DNA of 39,111 nucleotides from a virus. Location: IMG/VR virus record IMGVR_UViG_3300035097_000009, positions 1 to 39,111 of that record. The stretch is one strand, 5' to 3'. Below the pieces are notes generated by a model. The model did no database searches and was not told the origin of the DNA. It was given only the letters and a program-made list of their open reading frames with translations. Position numbers and translations under genes: made by a program. This document shows positions 31,679 to 39,111 of the stretch, piece after piece; positions within the stretch are counted from its first letter, which is position 1, and each line of letters begins with the position of its first letter.

Positions 31679-32619
31679 CACGCCAGCCCTATCGTGCAGC
31701 GACAGTTCGGATGCAGCGGCGGATCGCTTCCGACGCTGAAGTCTTCATCCATGCCGACCGACTCTCCGTCGACCGTCTGGCACTCGTCGCACGCGCCGTC
31801 GGTCGCGATCCAGACCTTCTGCATCGTCGTCGCATCGATCAATCCTGCCTCGCGCGCCTGCTCCCAAAGCTGTCGCTGGCCTTCGTTCGACGCACGCATC
31901 GTCTCGGTACGCGCGATGGTCTGCGCGCGCGAGTTCAGCAGCTGATTCGCGTAGCGCTCGGCGCGCGCCGTCGCCTTCTCTGGCGCGACGCCGTCGGCGA
32001 GCCACTTCAGCTGCTGCTTCATGACGGCGCCTGCGTCGCGCTCGGTGAGGCCGACGTCGGCACGTATCAAGCGCGCCACGTCGCGCGGTGCGATGCCTTC
32101 CTCGAACGCCTGCACGACCGTCAGTCGCACGGCGTCCTGCACGTCATCGCTGATGCCTTTGATGAGTCCCGCCGCGTGGTCATGCGCCCACTCGACGGCC
32201 GCTGGATTCGTCGCATCGAACGACATCGCGAACTTCGGTATCGGCTTCGCGTTCGCGCCTGCGCGCATCGTGTCGAGCAGCACGTCTGGCAGCGCCTTCT
32301 TCTGCGCCTCCAGCGTCTTGATGTACGTGACGTGCTGCGCCGTGTGCGTCAACTCCTTGCCCATCAACGCGTCGCGCAGCTCCTGCAGCACCGGCTGCAG
32401 GACGTAGAGCGGAGCGCCGGTGCCCGGATGCCCGAGACCAAGCACCTGCTCCAACGCGCCCATCGGCACCGCCTCGCGCGCTTGCTTCGCCGCGCGCACC
32501 AGCAGCGACTTGACGCGCGGCTCGTGCCGCTCGGCCGCCTGCGCCTGCGGCGACAGCTTCGGCTTCGCGAGACGAATCGCGAGGGTCGCCGCCGCGCGTG
32601 CAGATAGTTCGAGGTCCAT
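31678..32619 (-). CDS. Minor head protein (SPP1 gp7/Mu F-like)
   Basis: This 313-aa protein starts MDLELSARAAATLAIRLAKP at ATG 32619. The C-terminal half has the minor-head hallmarks: ARTETMRASNEGQRQLWEQA, then KVWIATDGACDECQTVDGES with the C-x2-C pair, then DPPLHPNCRCTIGLA (H-P-N-C-R-C). The N-terminal half is helical. Such proteins sit on the inner or outer head surface near the portal and are injected or needed for assembly. It follows the portal and a small Cys-rich gene, the expected location. Confidence 0.9.
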   Translation of the reverse strand: MDLELSARAAATLAIRLAKPKLSPQAQAAERHEPRVKSLLVRAAKQAREAVPMGALEQVLGLGHPGTGAPLYVLQPVLQELRDALMGKELTHTAQHVTYIKTLEAQKKALPDVLLDTMRAGANAKPIPKFAMSFDATNPAAVEWAHDHAAGLIKGISDDVQDAVRLTVVQAFEEGIAPRDVARLIRADVGLTERDAGAVMKQQLKWLADGVAPEKATARAERYANQLLNSRAQTIARTETMRASNEGQRQLWEQAREAGLIDATTMQKVWIATDGACDECQTVDGESVGMDEDFSVGSDPPLHPNCRCTIGLA

Positions 32620-32951
32620 CAGTCGGAGGCTTCGTTCACGACGCCACTGTCGGCTTCGAACGTCCAAACGCCGTCGCGCAAGAACCCGTGGAACCGGCAA
32701 TGAGCCAAGTCGCGGATGCTCGGATTCAACGTCGGCTTCTCGACGTCGCCGTTCCAGATCCACGCCGACTGTGCTGGCTTCTCCTGCCCTTCGAGATAGA
32801 CCGGCAGGTTCATGTGCTGCTTGCAGCCGCACGGGCATATGCAGTGGAAGCGCGACATGCCGACGAACGCGGTGTATGCGCCGTCGGGCGTGCCTTCGTT
32901 GAACAAGTTGTTGGAGCGGACGGCGGCGACGGTCTCGGGTGCGCGTCTCAT
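32619..32951 (-). CDS. DUF6527-like small Cys-rich protein (110 aa)
   Basis: ATG 32951 overlaps the portal stop (ATGA). The 110-aa product starts MRRAPETVAAVRSNNLFNEG. FHCICPCGCKQHMNLPVYLE is a Cys-rich metal-binding-like segment. WIWNGDVEKPTLNPSIRDLA followed by HCRFHGFLRDGVWTFEADSG matches the W-x-W-N-G-D...P-T-x-x-P-S-I...C-x-x-H-G-F pattern of DUF6527-type phage proteins. A second related protein is encoded two genes downstream, so they probably arose by duplication. Function unknown. Confidence 0.75.
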   Translation of the reverse strand: MRRAPETVAAVRSNNLFNEGTPDGAYTAFVGMSRFHCICPCGCKQHMNLPVYLEGQEKPAQSAWIWNGDVEKPTLNPSIRDLAHCRFHGFLRDGVWTFEADSGVVNEASD

Positions 32952-34642
32952 TTCCTCACCACGATGTTGACGACGCCGCCGTCCTTCAGCGACGTCTCCA
33001 GTTTGTCGATCATCTTCTGCTCGGCAGCCGTGAGCTTCGGCGGCACGCCCGGAGGTCCAGGCGCGTTCGGCGGAACGGCCGCGTCGGTCATGCGCAGCGT
33101 CTCGCGCGGCAGCAGGCCGAACGGCACGTCGGCCTGCGGATCGACCGCCGGGTCGCCGTCGTACGCCGGAGCGCCGACCGCAAGACGCTTCTCGTTGATC
33201 GAGAGTTGGTCGGCGTTGCGCACGCGGTCCCACGCGCGCTGGTCTTCGGGCTTCAAAGGACCCATGCCGTACCAGTATTCGCGCGTCTCGTTCTCGGTGA
33301 AGACCGTGACGCCTGCGTCTTTGTTGATCTGCATCCACTTCGACGCGCCTTCGGCCTTTTCGGTCTGCGTCAACGTCCCGACGTCCGGCCACTTCGGCAT
33401 CCACTGCTTCGGCTTCGTCATGTAGCCGTTGTCGATCAGCCTGCCGAAGAACGGTCGCAGCAGCGTCGGATGCGCGTAGCCGGTGCGACAGTCGCGCACC
33501 GTGTCGTTCCAGTTGTCGCGGTCCTGCGTCGACGCCAATTCGCCAAGCTCGCTGCCGGTCAAGATGCGCAGCGGAATGTTCGACGTGCCCGCGATGAGCT
33601 TAAGGATGGTGTCCGCGTTGTTGCCGAAGTCCGTCGGGCTCGACGTGAGCTGCGTGACCTTCACGCCGCGCGTCTGCAGCCATCGCGAGAGCTGATGCCG
33701 ATAGAGGTCTGCTTGCACCTTCATCGCGTCGATCTGCGCCTTCGCGCTGGCGTCGATCTCCGCAGGCGTCGTCCCTGGGAACGACATATCCTTGTCGATG
33801 TCGAGGTGCATGCCAGGGTGCATGTTCAACCACGACGCCTCGCCGCCGCCTCCGACGATCTTCATCAGGTCGCAGAAGTAGTTCCACACCGCTTCCAGCG
33901 TCGGAGGACCGAAGATCGCATCGTCGAGGAACCCTTCAGACGGCACGTGCACGACGCGCGACCAGTGCACCGGGCGCGACAGTTCCGGCGCGACGACGTT
34001 CGTGCGGCGCAGGTTATAGGTGTACGGCTGCCCGAAGCGCGGATCTTTGTTGTCTTCGACCCACGAGGCGACCGTCGCATCGGCGCCGAACATCGACGTC
34101 ACCTGCTGCGACGACGTACCGTTCACGCCGCGCTCGTCGTTGATAGCGCCTCCCGCGAACGGCTGCACGTACCATATGTCTTTCGTCGACGTGCCGCGCG
34201 GCAGAGGCGTCGAGAACTCGCCCGCTGCGCCGAGCAGCAGGACCGAGAAGCTGCCGAGCGACGCGAGGATGTGTGCGCGCTTGAACTTCGACCACAGTCC
34301 GAGGCGGTCGTTCAGCTCGAAGAACTCACCTTCCCACGGCGTGCGCACCTCGGGATTCTCGTCCTCGAACATCTCGCCGTCGCCGCGCCAGACCGCCGTT
34401 GGCAGTGCAGTCACAACGCGCTTCGCGATGCCGCCGCGTCGAAAGAGTTCGCGATACTGCTGCGACGAGATGACCGAGTCGTACCCGAGGATGCGATAGT
34501 TGTCGCGTTCCCCGTTGTAGGTCATGCCCATCTGCCGCGCGAGCTGGTAGCGCTGCAGCACGACCGATTCGGTCGCGAGGCGCAGCGCAGGAGGCAGCGC
34601 AGCGCCGAGCGCACGAAGTTCTTCGGGCAGACCTTCGATCAT
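32948..34642 (-). CDS. Portal protein (DUF1073-like)
   Basis: This 564-aa protein starts at ATG 34642. GGIAKRVVTALPTAVWRGDG, FKRAHILASLGSFSVLLLGA, SNIPLRILTGSELGELASTQ and DRDNWNDTVRDC are the core of DUF1073-type phage portals; the G-S-E-L-G-E-L-A-S-x-Q-D-x-D-N-W segment is especially diagnostic. Dodecamers of this protein form the vertex that DNA passes through. It follows the terminase genes and one membrane protein, the usual packaging module order. There is no frameshift; length is in the family range. Confidence 0.93.
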   Translation of the reverse strand: MIEGLPEELRALGAALPPALRLATESVVLQRYQLARQMGMTYNGERDNYRILGYDSVISSQQYRELFRRGGIAKRVVTALPTAVWRGDGEMFEDENPEVRTPWEGEFFELNDRLGLWSKFKRAHILASLGSFSVLLLGAAGEFSTPLPRGTSTKDIWYVQPFAGGAINDERGVNGTSSQQVTSMFGADATVASWVEDNKDPRFGQPYTYNLRRTNVVAPELSRPVHWSRVVHVPSEGFLDDAIFGPPTLEAVWNYFCDLMKIVGGGGEASWLNMHPGMHLDIDKDMSFPGTTPAEIDASAKAQIDAMKVQADLYRHQLSRWLQTRGVKVTQLTSSPTDFGNNADTILKLIAGTSNIPLRILTGSELGELASTQDRDNWNDTVRDCRTGYAHPTLLRPFFGRLIDNGYMTKPKQWMPKWPDVGTLTQTEKAEGASKWMQINKDAGVTVFTENETREYWYGMGPLKPEDQRAWDRVRNADQLSINEKRLAVGAPAYDGDPAVDPQADVPFGLLPRETLRMTDAAVPPNAPGPPGVPPKLTAAEQKMIDKLETSLKDGGVVNIVVRK

Positions 34643-35142
34643 TTCGTTTCAGATTTCGGTTCAACTACATCGTCCGAACGTTTCGCGTCGGTCGACCTGC
34701 TCTGCGATCGCTGCGTCTTAACGATCTCGGTCAACGTTGCGACAGTCTGATTAAGCGCTTGATTCAACTCCAGCGCCTTGTGCAGCTCCTCGCGCACAGC
34801 CGTCAAGTTCCCGTCGACGTCCTTCGCAGCCTTCTCGGTCGTCTGCTTGATTGACTCGACCTTCGAGTGCAGTTCGACGGCTCGCTTCGCCACGTCTTCC
34901 GAGTTCGTCGCAGCCGTCTCGCTCCTCTGGAGGATCAGTTGGCGCTCGACCTTCGCATCCGAGCGATCGCGCGCCGCGAAGAACGCGTTGATCACCGAGA
35001 CGATTACCGCACCGATGCCGCTGATGATCATCACCGCTGCTGCGGCAAACGTCATCGGGTCGACGTTCACGGCGAACAACGACAACGCCGAGTAGGTCGC
35101 GAACGCAACCATGAAGATCGAGAGCGGAGTTACGTTCACCAT
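34639..35142 (-). CDS. Membrane-anchored coiled-coil protein, unknown
   Basis: This 167-aa protein starts MVNVTPLSIFMVAFATYSAL at ATG 35142, overlapping the terminase stop by 7 bases. Two hydrophobic segments at about residues 5-24 and 29-55 (TFAAAAVMIISGIGAVIVSV) form a helical hairpin, followed by a long coiled coil (VELHSKVESIKQTTEKAAKD, LTAVREELHKALELNQALNQ) and a Lys/Ser/Asp-rich tail. It lies inside the packaging module, where a membrane protein is unusual. It could hold the packaging complex or serve superinfection exclusion; both are speculation. Confidence 0.75.
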   Translation of the reverse strand: MVNVTPLSIFMVAFATYSALSLFAVNVDPMTFAAAAVMIISGIGAVIVSVINAFFAARDRSDAKVERQLILQRSETAATNSEDVAKRAVELHSKVESIKQTTEKAAKDVDGNLTAVREELHKALELNQALNQTVATLTEIVKTQRSQSRSTDAKRSDDVVEPKSETK

Positions 35143-36791
35143 GTCACGAAGCTCGGAACGTACTTGGCGGCAGGCACCTCGATGACTGGCGCGAACGACA
35201 TCAACAAACTGTCGGCGCGATTCGGCGATGGACCGTCGCCGTACTCCACCTTGATCTGTCCCTTTGAGTTCGGCGCCCACGATAGTGAGACAAGTTCCTC
35301 GGCGAGGTCTTCGTCGGCCGCATCGAGGTCGATCGCTTCCTTCTCGAATTGATTCACGCGCACGTCCCACCAGAGCTGCGACAAGAGGTTCGCGAACACC
35401 TTCATGACGAACGTGCCGCGACACTTCGGGCACTCCTTCGCGACGCGCGTCAAGTCTTCCCACTCGTAGTGGCACTTCTTGCACGCCGTGCGCGTGCAGC
35501 TCTCGCCGACGCTGATCGGGAAGACCGGCTCCTTCTGCTCGCGGCATCGGTCTACCACTCCACGCCCCACGCCGATGTAGTCGACCTTCGCGCGCTCGGC
35601 ACCCGTCTCGCGCAGCGCCTGCAGCAGGCGTCCGGTCGTCTTCATCGTGTCCGGCTCGCGTTGCTCCCAGAGCACGCGAAACACTGGTCCGCGCCTGCGC
35701 CCGAGGCACGACGGGTCGCCGTCTTCCGAGGCGCCGACGTCGAGGCCGAGTTCATCAAGGCCGATAGGCTCCAGCGTGCGTTCCTGCGCAGCACGTATCC
35801 ACGACAGCGGAATGAGCGAGCCTGCCGCGCTCTGCACCGGGAACTGCCCGAGCACCTTGCTCTGCCAGAACGGGTGCGTGTCTTCGAGCTTCCCGTCCGC
35901 AGGCGGCACGACGCGCACGCCGTCGTGCGGTGCGAGCTGCCCAAGAAGTTCCGGCTCGACGCGCACGCCGTCGGCGTTCACCCAGTGCCACGTGCGCGCC
36001 CACTTCGCGCGTCGCTCTTCGACGTAGCGCGGTCCGATCAGTTGACGCTTGATGTCGGCAGGCAGGTCTTCGCCGGTGAAGTTCGGCGACTCGAACGCCG
36101 AAAGGGTGACGACCGCGAACCCGCTGCCAGGCTTGCACGCCTCGAACATCTCGCCGCTCGGGTCGTCGCCGTTGCCGATGATGAGCAGCTTCGACCCATC
36201 GTTCGCCATCAGCGAATCGAGCGCGTCCCAGAGCGGACCGCGCACGCCGTTGCCTTCGTCTACGATGATGAGCACGAACGGCGCGTGGATGCCCTGGAAC
36301 GCGGTCGGCGAATAGTCGTTCGGCTTGCGGCCCATCGCGACGATCTCCTCTTTCGAGATGCCGCTGACGGGATCGACGACTCGCATCTTCCACTCGCAGC
36401 CGGTCGTGTTGATGCGTCCGCGCAAGTTACCGCGCGAGTGCGCGCGACCGATCTCTTTCCAGAGTATGACTTTGACTTGTGGGTTGGTCGGCGCGGTCGT
36501 GATGACGAACGCCTCGCCGATCTTGTGCGTGTCGATCCACCACGCGGCGAGGATGCCTGCGTCGTAGCTCTTGCCGATCTCGTGGCACGTCACGCCGACC
36601 GTCTTGCGATGATCGCGCACCGCGCGAAGGATGCGCTTCTGTCCGGACCAGAGCACGTCGCCGAGACGCTCTGACGCCCACAGTTCAGGGTCGCGCGCCC
36701 AGCGTTTGCGTTGAATGGCGCGCTCGATCGCCGACAGTTCGAGCGCAGCCTCTTCGAGGGTCGCAGGGAAGTCGAGCAGTGCAGACGTCAG
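35136..36791 (-). CDS. Terminase large subunit with zinc-ribbon insert; start codon unclear
   Basis: The packaging motor. Family sequence begins upstream of the first canonical start (GTG 36656, 506 aa): WARDPELWASERLGDVLW is the usual N-terminal block and VLWSGQKRILRAV is the adenine-binding Q motif. The longer form shown starts at CTG 36791, which overlaps the small terminase stop (CTGA), giving 551 aa; other rare starts are possible. TCHEIGKSY is a T4-like Walker A, FVLIIVDEGNG is Walker B, LDVGASEDGDPS starts the RNase H-like nuclease and DSLLMSFAP closes it. A C-x2-C-x13-C-x2-C zinc ribbon (about 35421-35483) sits within the nuclease half, which is uncommon. Confidence 0.9.
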   Translation of the reverse strand: MTSALLDFPATLEEAALELSAIERAIQRKRWARDPELWASERLGDVLWSGQKRILRAVRDHRKTVGVTCHEIGKSYDAGILAAWWIDTHKIGEAFVITTAPTNPQVKVILWKEIGRAHSRGNLRGRINTTGCEWKMRVVDPVSGISKEEIVAMGRKPNDYSPTAFQGIHAPFVLIIVDEGNGVRGPLWDALDSLMANDGSKLLIIGNGDDPSGEMFEACKPGSGFAVVTLSAFESPNFTGEDLPADIKRQLIGPRYVEERRAKWARTWHWVNADGVRVEPELLGQLAPHDGVRVVPPADGKLEDTHPFWQSKVLGQFPVQSAAGSLIPLSWIRAAQERTLEPIGLDELGLDVGASEDGDPSCLGRRRGPVFRVLWEQREPDTMKTTGRLLQALRETGAERAKVDYIGVGRGVVDRCREQKEPVFPISVGESCTRTACKKCHYEWEDLTRVAKECPKCRGTFVMKVFANLLSQLWWDVRVNQFEKEAIDLDAADEDLAEELVSLSWAPNSKGQIKVEYGDGPSPNRADSLLMSFAPVIEVPAAKYVPSFVTW

Positions 36792-37147
36792 TGGATGGCG
36801 CCCGTCTCTTCGTCGGGTTCACGACGGTGCCTGCGCACGAACTCCAAGGTGCGCAAGGCGCGTTCTTCGAGCTGCTCGATCGTGAGGTCGTCGTGGTCGA
36901 AAGGCACGTCGGTGACTTCGACGCGCTCGACAGGCTTGCCGTATGCGTAATGATAGAGCAGGCATTCGAGCTGCGGCGGAAGGTCGCCAAGAATAATACG
37001 GTTGTGAATCGACTGTCGATATTCTTGCGAGGTCAGAATCTCGAGCGCAAAAGACTTAGCCGTCACTCTTTTCGACGGAGCCGGACCAGGAGAGCGGTCA
37101 GGCTCCTTAGAATCGACGACGCCCAGATAGTCGGCAAGGGACTGCAC
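36788..37147 (-). CDS. Terminase small subunit (putative)
   Basis: This 119-aa protein starts at GTG 37147. No ribosome binding site is visible, and a promoter-like -10 element lies 8 bases upstream, so the mRNA may be nearly leaderless. The sequence carries helical blocks: FALEILTSQEYRQSIHNRII, LPPQLECLLYHYAYGKPVER, DLTIEQLEERALRTLEFVRR. The Y-R-x-x-x-x-R-I-x-x-x-x-L-P-P pattern and position just ahead of the large subunit suit a DNA-recognition small terminase. The N-terminus (DSKEPDRSPGPAPSKR) is disordered. The stop overlaps the large-subunit frame. Confidence 0.78.
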   Translation of the reverse strand: MQSLADYLGVVDSKEPDRSPGPAPSKRVTAKSFALEILTSQEYRQSIHNRIILGDLPPQLECLLYHYAYGKPVERVEVTDVPFDHDDLTIEQLEERALRTLEFVRRHRREPDEETGAIH

Positions 37148-37155
37148 TGCTACGC

Positions 37156-37184
37156 AGAATAGGCCCGATAGTTCGAGAAATCAA
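37156..37184 (-). promoter_or_regulatory. Possible sigma70-type promoter for the late block
   Basis: On the minus strand TTGATT (37179-37184) and TATTCT (37156-37161) are separated by exactly 17 bases, each matching 4 of 6 consensus positions. Transcription would start at about the GTG of the small terminase gene, fitting its missing ribosome binding site. The host sigma factor is unknown. Confidence 0.35.
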
Positions 37185-37226
37185 CTAGGAAGCCGAAACT
37201 ATTTTCTTTTTGTTTGGCGCTAAGAA

Positions 37227-37501
37227 CGATAAGACGAAAAATCCGGCCGCGATTTTATTTTGACGATAAGAACGATAAGACGATAAGACGATAAGAGGCA
37301 GTGGTTAGAATCTTGAAAAGAACGATAAGAACGATAAATTCGATAAATGCGATAAGACGGCAAGCGACGCAAAGCCGTAACCTATTGACCCGTATGGCGC
37401 TTTCCGTCTTACTGTACTTATTGTAACTAACAAACACCATACGGTGGGTAGAGGGCTTTGCCGTAATATAACTCCAGCAAACTGCGATAAGGGACGATAA
37501 C
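37227..37501 (+). repeat. Iteron-like array of CGATAAG repeats in a 396-bp intergenic region
   Basis: The gene-free stretch 37148-37543 is AT-rich against its GC-rich surroundings. CGATAAG occurs exactly at 37227, 37264, 37273, 37281, 37289, 37323, 37350 and 37485; variants ending in A or C occur at 37332, 37341 and 37495. Two clusters of four have an 8-9-base period and lie 34 bases apart. All copies point the same way. An imperfect inverted pair (CCGTATGG near 37390, CCATACGG near 37437) lies within. The placement beside a VapE helicase gene suits an initiator-bound origin or an operator array. No convincing gene is present. Confidence 0.7.
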
Positions 37502-37543
37502 AATAAGCGAAGCTTTGGTTCATGTTTTTATAGCATTCCCACC

Positions 37544-39111
37544 CTAAAAAGGCGCGTTGTCATCGCGTTTCGGCGGCTGCCTAACCCGCTCGCTCTCCGA
37601 AAGTATCTTCACATACCCATTCACCACCTTCTTTTCCACATAAATACTGGTCCTCGTAAAACCCAGCCTCTGCATAATTTCCGAAATCCGTCGTGCTCCC
37701 ATTCGGTCCCGTCGAGAAACATCAACCGTTCCAATGACCGTCCACAACGTATCCGTCGCAACCTGGAGCCGACGTCCAGCGCTCACTTCCAACCCTTCGA
37801 GATGCTCCTGTATCACCTCTTCCCAAGCGTCGATCTCCCGTCGCTTCTCCTGATGCTCACCTGCCGACGACCACAACTCCTCCGGCAGCCGTATCGACTC
37901 ACCGACAGCCTCGCGCACACACGCTTCGGCCCACAATTGGTCTCGATCTCGCGTAATCCCCTCGAGATCAAACCGGCCGACCTTGACCGGCCAGAAGCGT
38001 CGTGCCCCAGTCGCGTCAGCCAAATACTCAGCCGAGTTCGTCGTGCCAACGATAATGAACTGTCGCGGTCGTTCCACCGGCACATGGGCATAGGCCATTC
38101 GTGCTGGGCCATCTATCTGTCGCGACAACATCGACTTCAGATGATCGCGGTCCGCCTTGCGACCACCGACTAGATCCGACGCCTCCACAATCCATTTCCC
38201 GACCGTCCGCTCAATGATTTCCTTCGCGTCGCAGTTCAAGGGCAGATCGTCCGAGAACCACTCGTCGTGCGGGCACAACGCTCGCAGCGCTCCTGACTTA
38301 TTGAACCCCTGCTCGGACTCGAGCACGAGCATCTCGTCATATTTACACCCAGGGTGCATGATGCGACGCACCGCCGCAATCAGCACAATCGCTGAAATCG
38401 CCTCCAGATAGGTCCGACCCTCGGAGTTCTCCGAAGAATCTTCGGCACCGCCATAGGTCGCCAACCATTGATTGATGCGAGGCTCCTTGTCCCAGACCAG
38501 CGACGACAGATAATCGCGGACCGGGTGGAAGGTATTGTCGAAAGCCGAGTCCGTGAGCACCCGCTCGTAGAACGCGAACGACGGCCGGAAGCGATGCTCG
38601 CGGTCGATGCGCAGCCAGATGTTGTTGACTACGCGATCATCCACGAGTCGCACAGGCGCGTCACCCTCGCGTATCAGCATTTTCTCAGCGAACTCCTGAT
38701 AGGACAACTCGACGCCGAGTAGCCGGATCGCGCGTCGAACGTTCTCCTGGTTGTCCTTAAGAATGAGACCGTCGGCGTTCCGAATGAAGTCGCTATCACG
38801 ACCCAGCCAGCGGTTGATTTCAGCAATAACCCTCTTGCCTGCCTCGCCGCCGATGATGCGTGCGAGCGCCGGACCGCCTTTGACCTTCTTCGCTTCGTTG
38901 GTGAGCGCAAGCGCTGTCGATTCAATGGTGCGGCGGACATCGACGATTTCTCGATTGTTGCAATAGACCGAGATGGCCTCACCTATCAGGACGAGGTCGT
39001 CGACCGGGATCGAAGCGCGCAGGAGGAATCCGGCCCAGGCTAGTCGTGCGTCGTGGCCGAAGCCGTTCGTGCCGAGGCGTTTGGCGAGTAGCATACCGAT
39101 AGCAGCGAGAC
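37544..39111 (-). CDS. VapE-family helicase/primase-helicase, 5' end off window
   Basis: From ATG 39094 the visible part is 516 aa, but the frame is open to the window edge, so the N-terminus may be missing. YDEMLVLESEQGFNKSGALR holds the Walker A-like loop (S-E-Q-G-F-N-K-S, with Asn replacing the usual Gly before Lys). GKWIVEASDLVGGRKADRDH is Walker B and the family block; RQFIIVGTTNSAEYLADATG carries sensor-1 Asn and GARRFWPVKVGRFDL the Arg finger. This is the virulence-associated E (VapE) superfamily 3-like helicase, often phage replicative. A primase domain, if any, would lie outside. The C-terminal 60 residues look like a winged-helix segment. Confidence 0.88.
   Translation of the reverse strand, partial: LAAIGMLLAKRLGTNGFGHDARLAWAGFLLRASIPVDDLVLIGEAISVYCNNREIVDVRRTIESTALALTNEAKKVKGGPALARIIGGEAGKRVIAEINRWLGRDSDFIRNADGLILKDNQENVRRAIRLLGVELSYQEFAEKMLIREGDAPVRLVDDRVVNNIWLRIDREHRFRPSFAFYERVLTDSAFDNTFHPVRDYLSSLVWDKEPRINQWLATYGGAEDSSENSEGRTYLEAISAIVLIAAVRRIMHPGCKYDEMLVLESEQGFNKSGALRALCPHDEWFSDDLPLNCDAKEIIERTVGKWIVEASDLVGGRKADRDHLKSMLSRQIDGPARMAYAHVPVERPRQFIIVGTTNSAEYLADATGARRFWPVKVGRFDLEGITRDRDQLWAEACVREAVGESIRLPEELWSSAGEHQEKRREIDAWEEVIQEHLEGLEVSAGRRLQVATDTLWTVIGTVDVSRRDRMGARRISEIMQRLGFTRTSIYVEKKVVNGYVKILSESERVRQPPKRDDNAPF

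Noticed and set aside
37227-37501. CRISPR array
   Set aside because: The repeat is only 7-9 bases with 1-2-base gaps rather than 25-40-base repeats with unique spacers.
37255-37503. An 82-residue minus-strand open frame across the CGATAAG repeats
   Set aside because: Its hydrophobic LIVL-like stretches are the repeat read in frame; the start is TTG with no ribosome site, and it overlaps the iteron array and AT-rich gap. It is better explained as chance.
1-39111. tRNA genes, integrase, att sites or transposons
   Set aside because: I looked for tRNA-like cloverleaf ends, recombinase motifs and terminal inverted repeats and found none that I could support by eye.

Overview
The window is part of the genome of a tailed phage (Caudoviricetes) or prophage with siphovirus-type tail genes: a long tape measure, a tail tube and a frameshifted G/GT chaperone pair. 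The DNA is GC-rich and tightly packed. Most neighbouring genes overlap as ATGA, GTGA or TGATG, and GTG or TTG starts are common. No integrase, repressor, att site, tRNA or host housekeeping gene is visible, so lysogeny cannot be judged. The host is not identifiable. A secreted protein with FG-GAP/VCBS-like repeats and a possible lipoprotein in the lysis cassette hint at a diderm soil or sediment bacterium, but this is weak inference.

Layout, left to right. Two plus-strand genes (8-1293) lie tail to tail with a very long minus-strand late block (37147 down to 1296). In transcription order the block encodes: small and large terminase; a membrane coiled-coil protein; portal (DUF1073-like); a minor head protein flanked by small DUF6527-like proteins; a fused prohead protease-scaffold with a nested scaffold gene; a decoration protein; the major capsid protein; small proteins; several adhesin or fibre-like proteins (glycine-rich, propeller-like, and a 16-unit Ser/Ala/Gly repeat followed by a LamG-like domain); and head-tail connectors. 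An 8-gene island follows (13648-20178): four GT-A glycosyltransferases, one GT-B glycosyltransferase, a methyltransferase, a radical SAM protein and a 59-aa Cys-containing protein. Then come the tail genes: HK97 gp10-like, tail terminator-like, tail tube, G/GT chaperones, tape measure, hub and tail fibre. Next are a secreted FG-GAP-like protein, two small proteins, a GH-A-like glycoside hydrolase, two putative lysis-accessory proteins and a SleB-type endolysin.

At the right edge, a minus-strand VapE-type helicase gene runs off the window. It is separated from the small terminase by a 396-bp AT-rich region with 11 copies of an ACGATAAGA-type repeat in two phased clusters, a candidate replication origin or regulatory array.

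The most interesting biology is the glycan and radical-SAM island spliced between the connector genes and the tail genes. It starts only three genes after a Ser-rich repeat adhesin. I infer that the phage may carry its own late-expressed glycosylation pathway for a virion fibre, analogous in layout to Ser-rich-repeat adhesin operons. All functional assignments come from reading the translated sequence without database searches.
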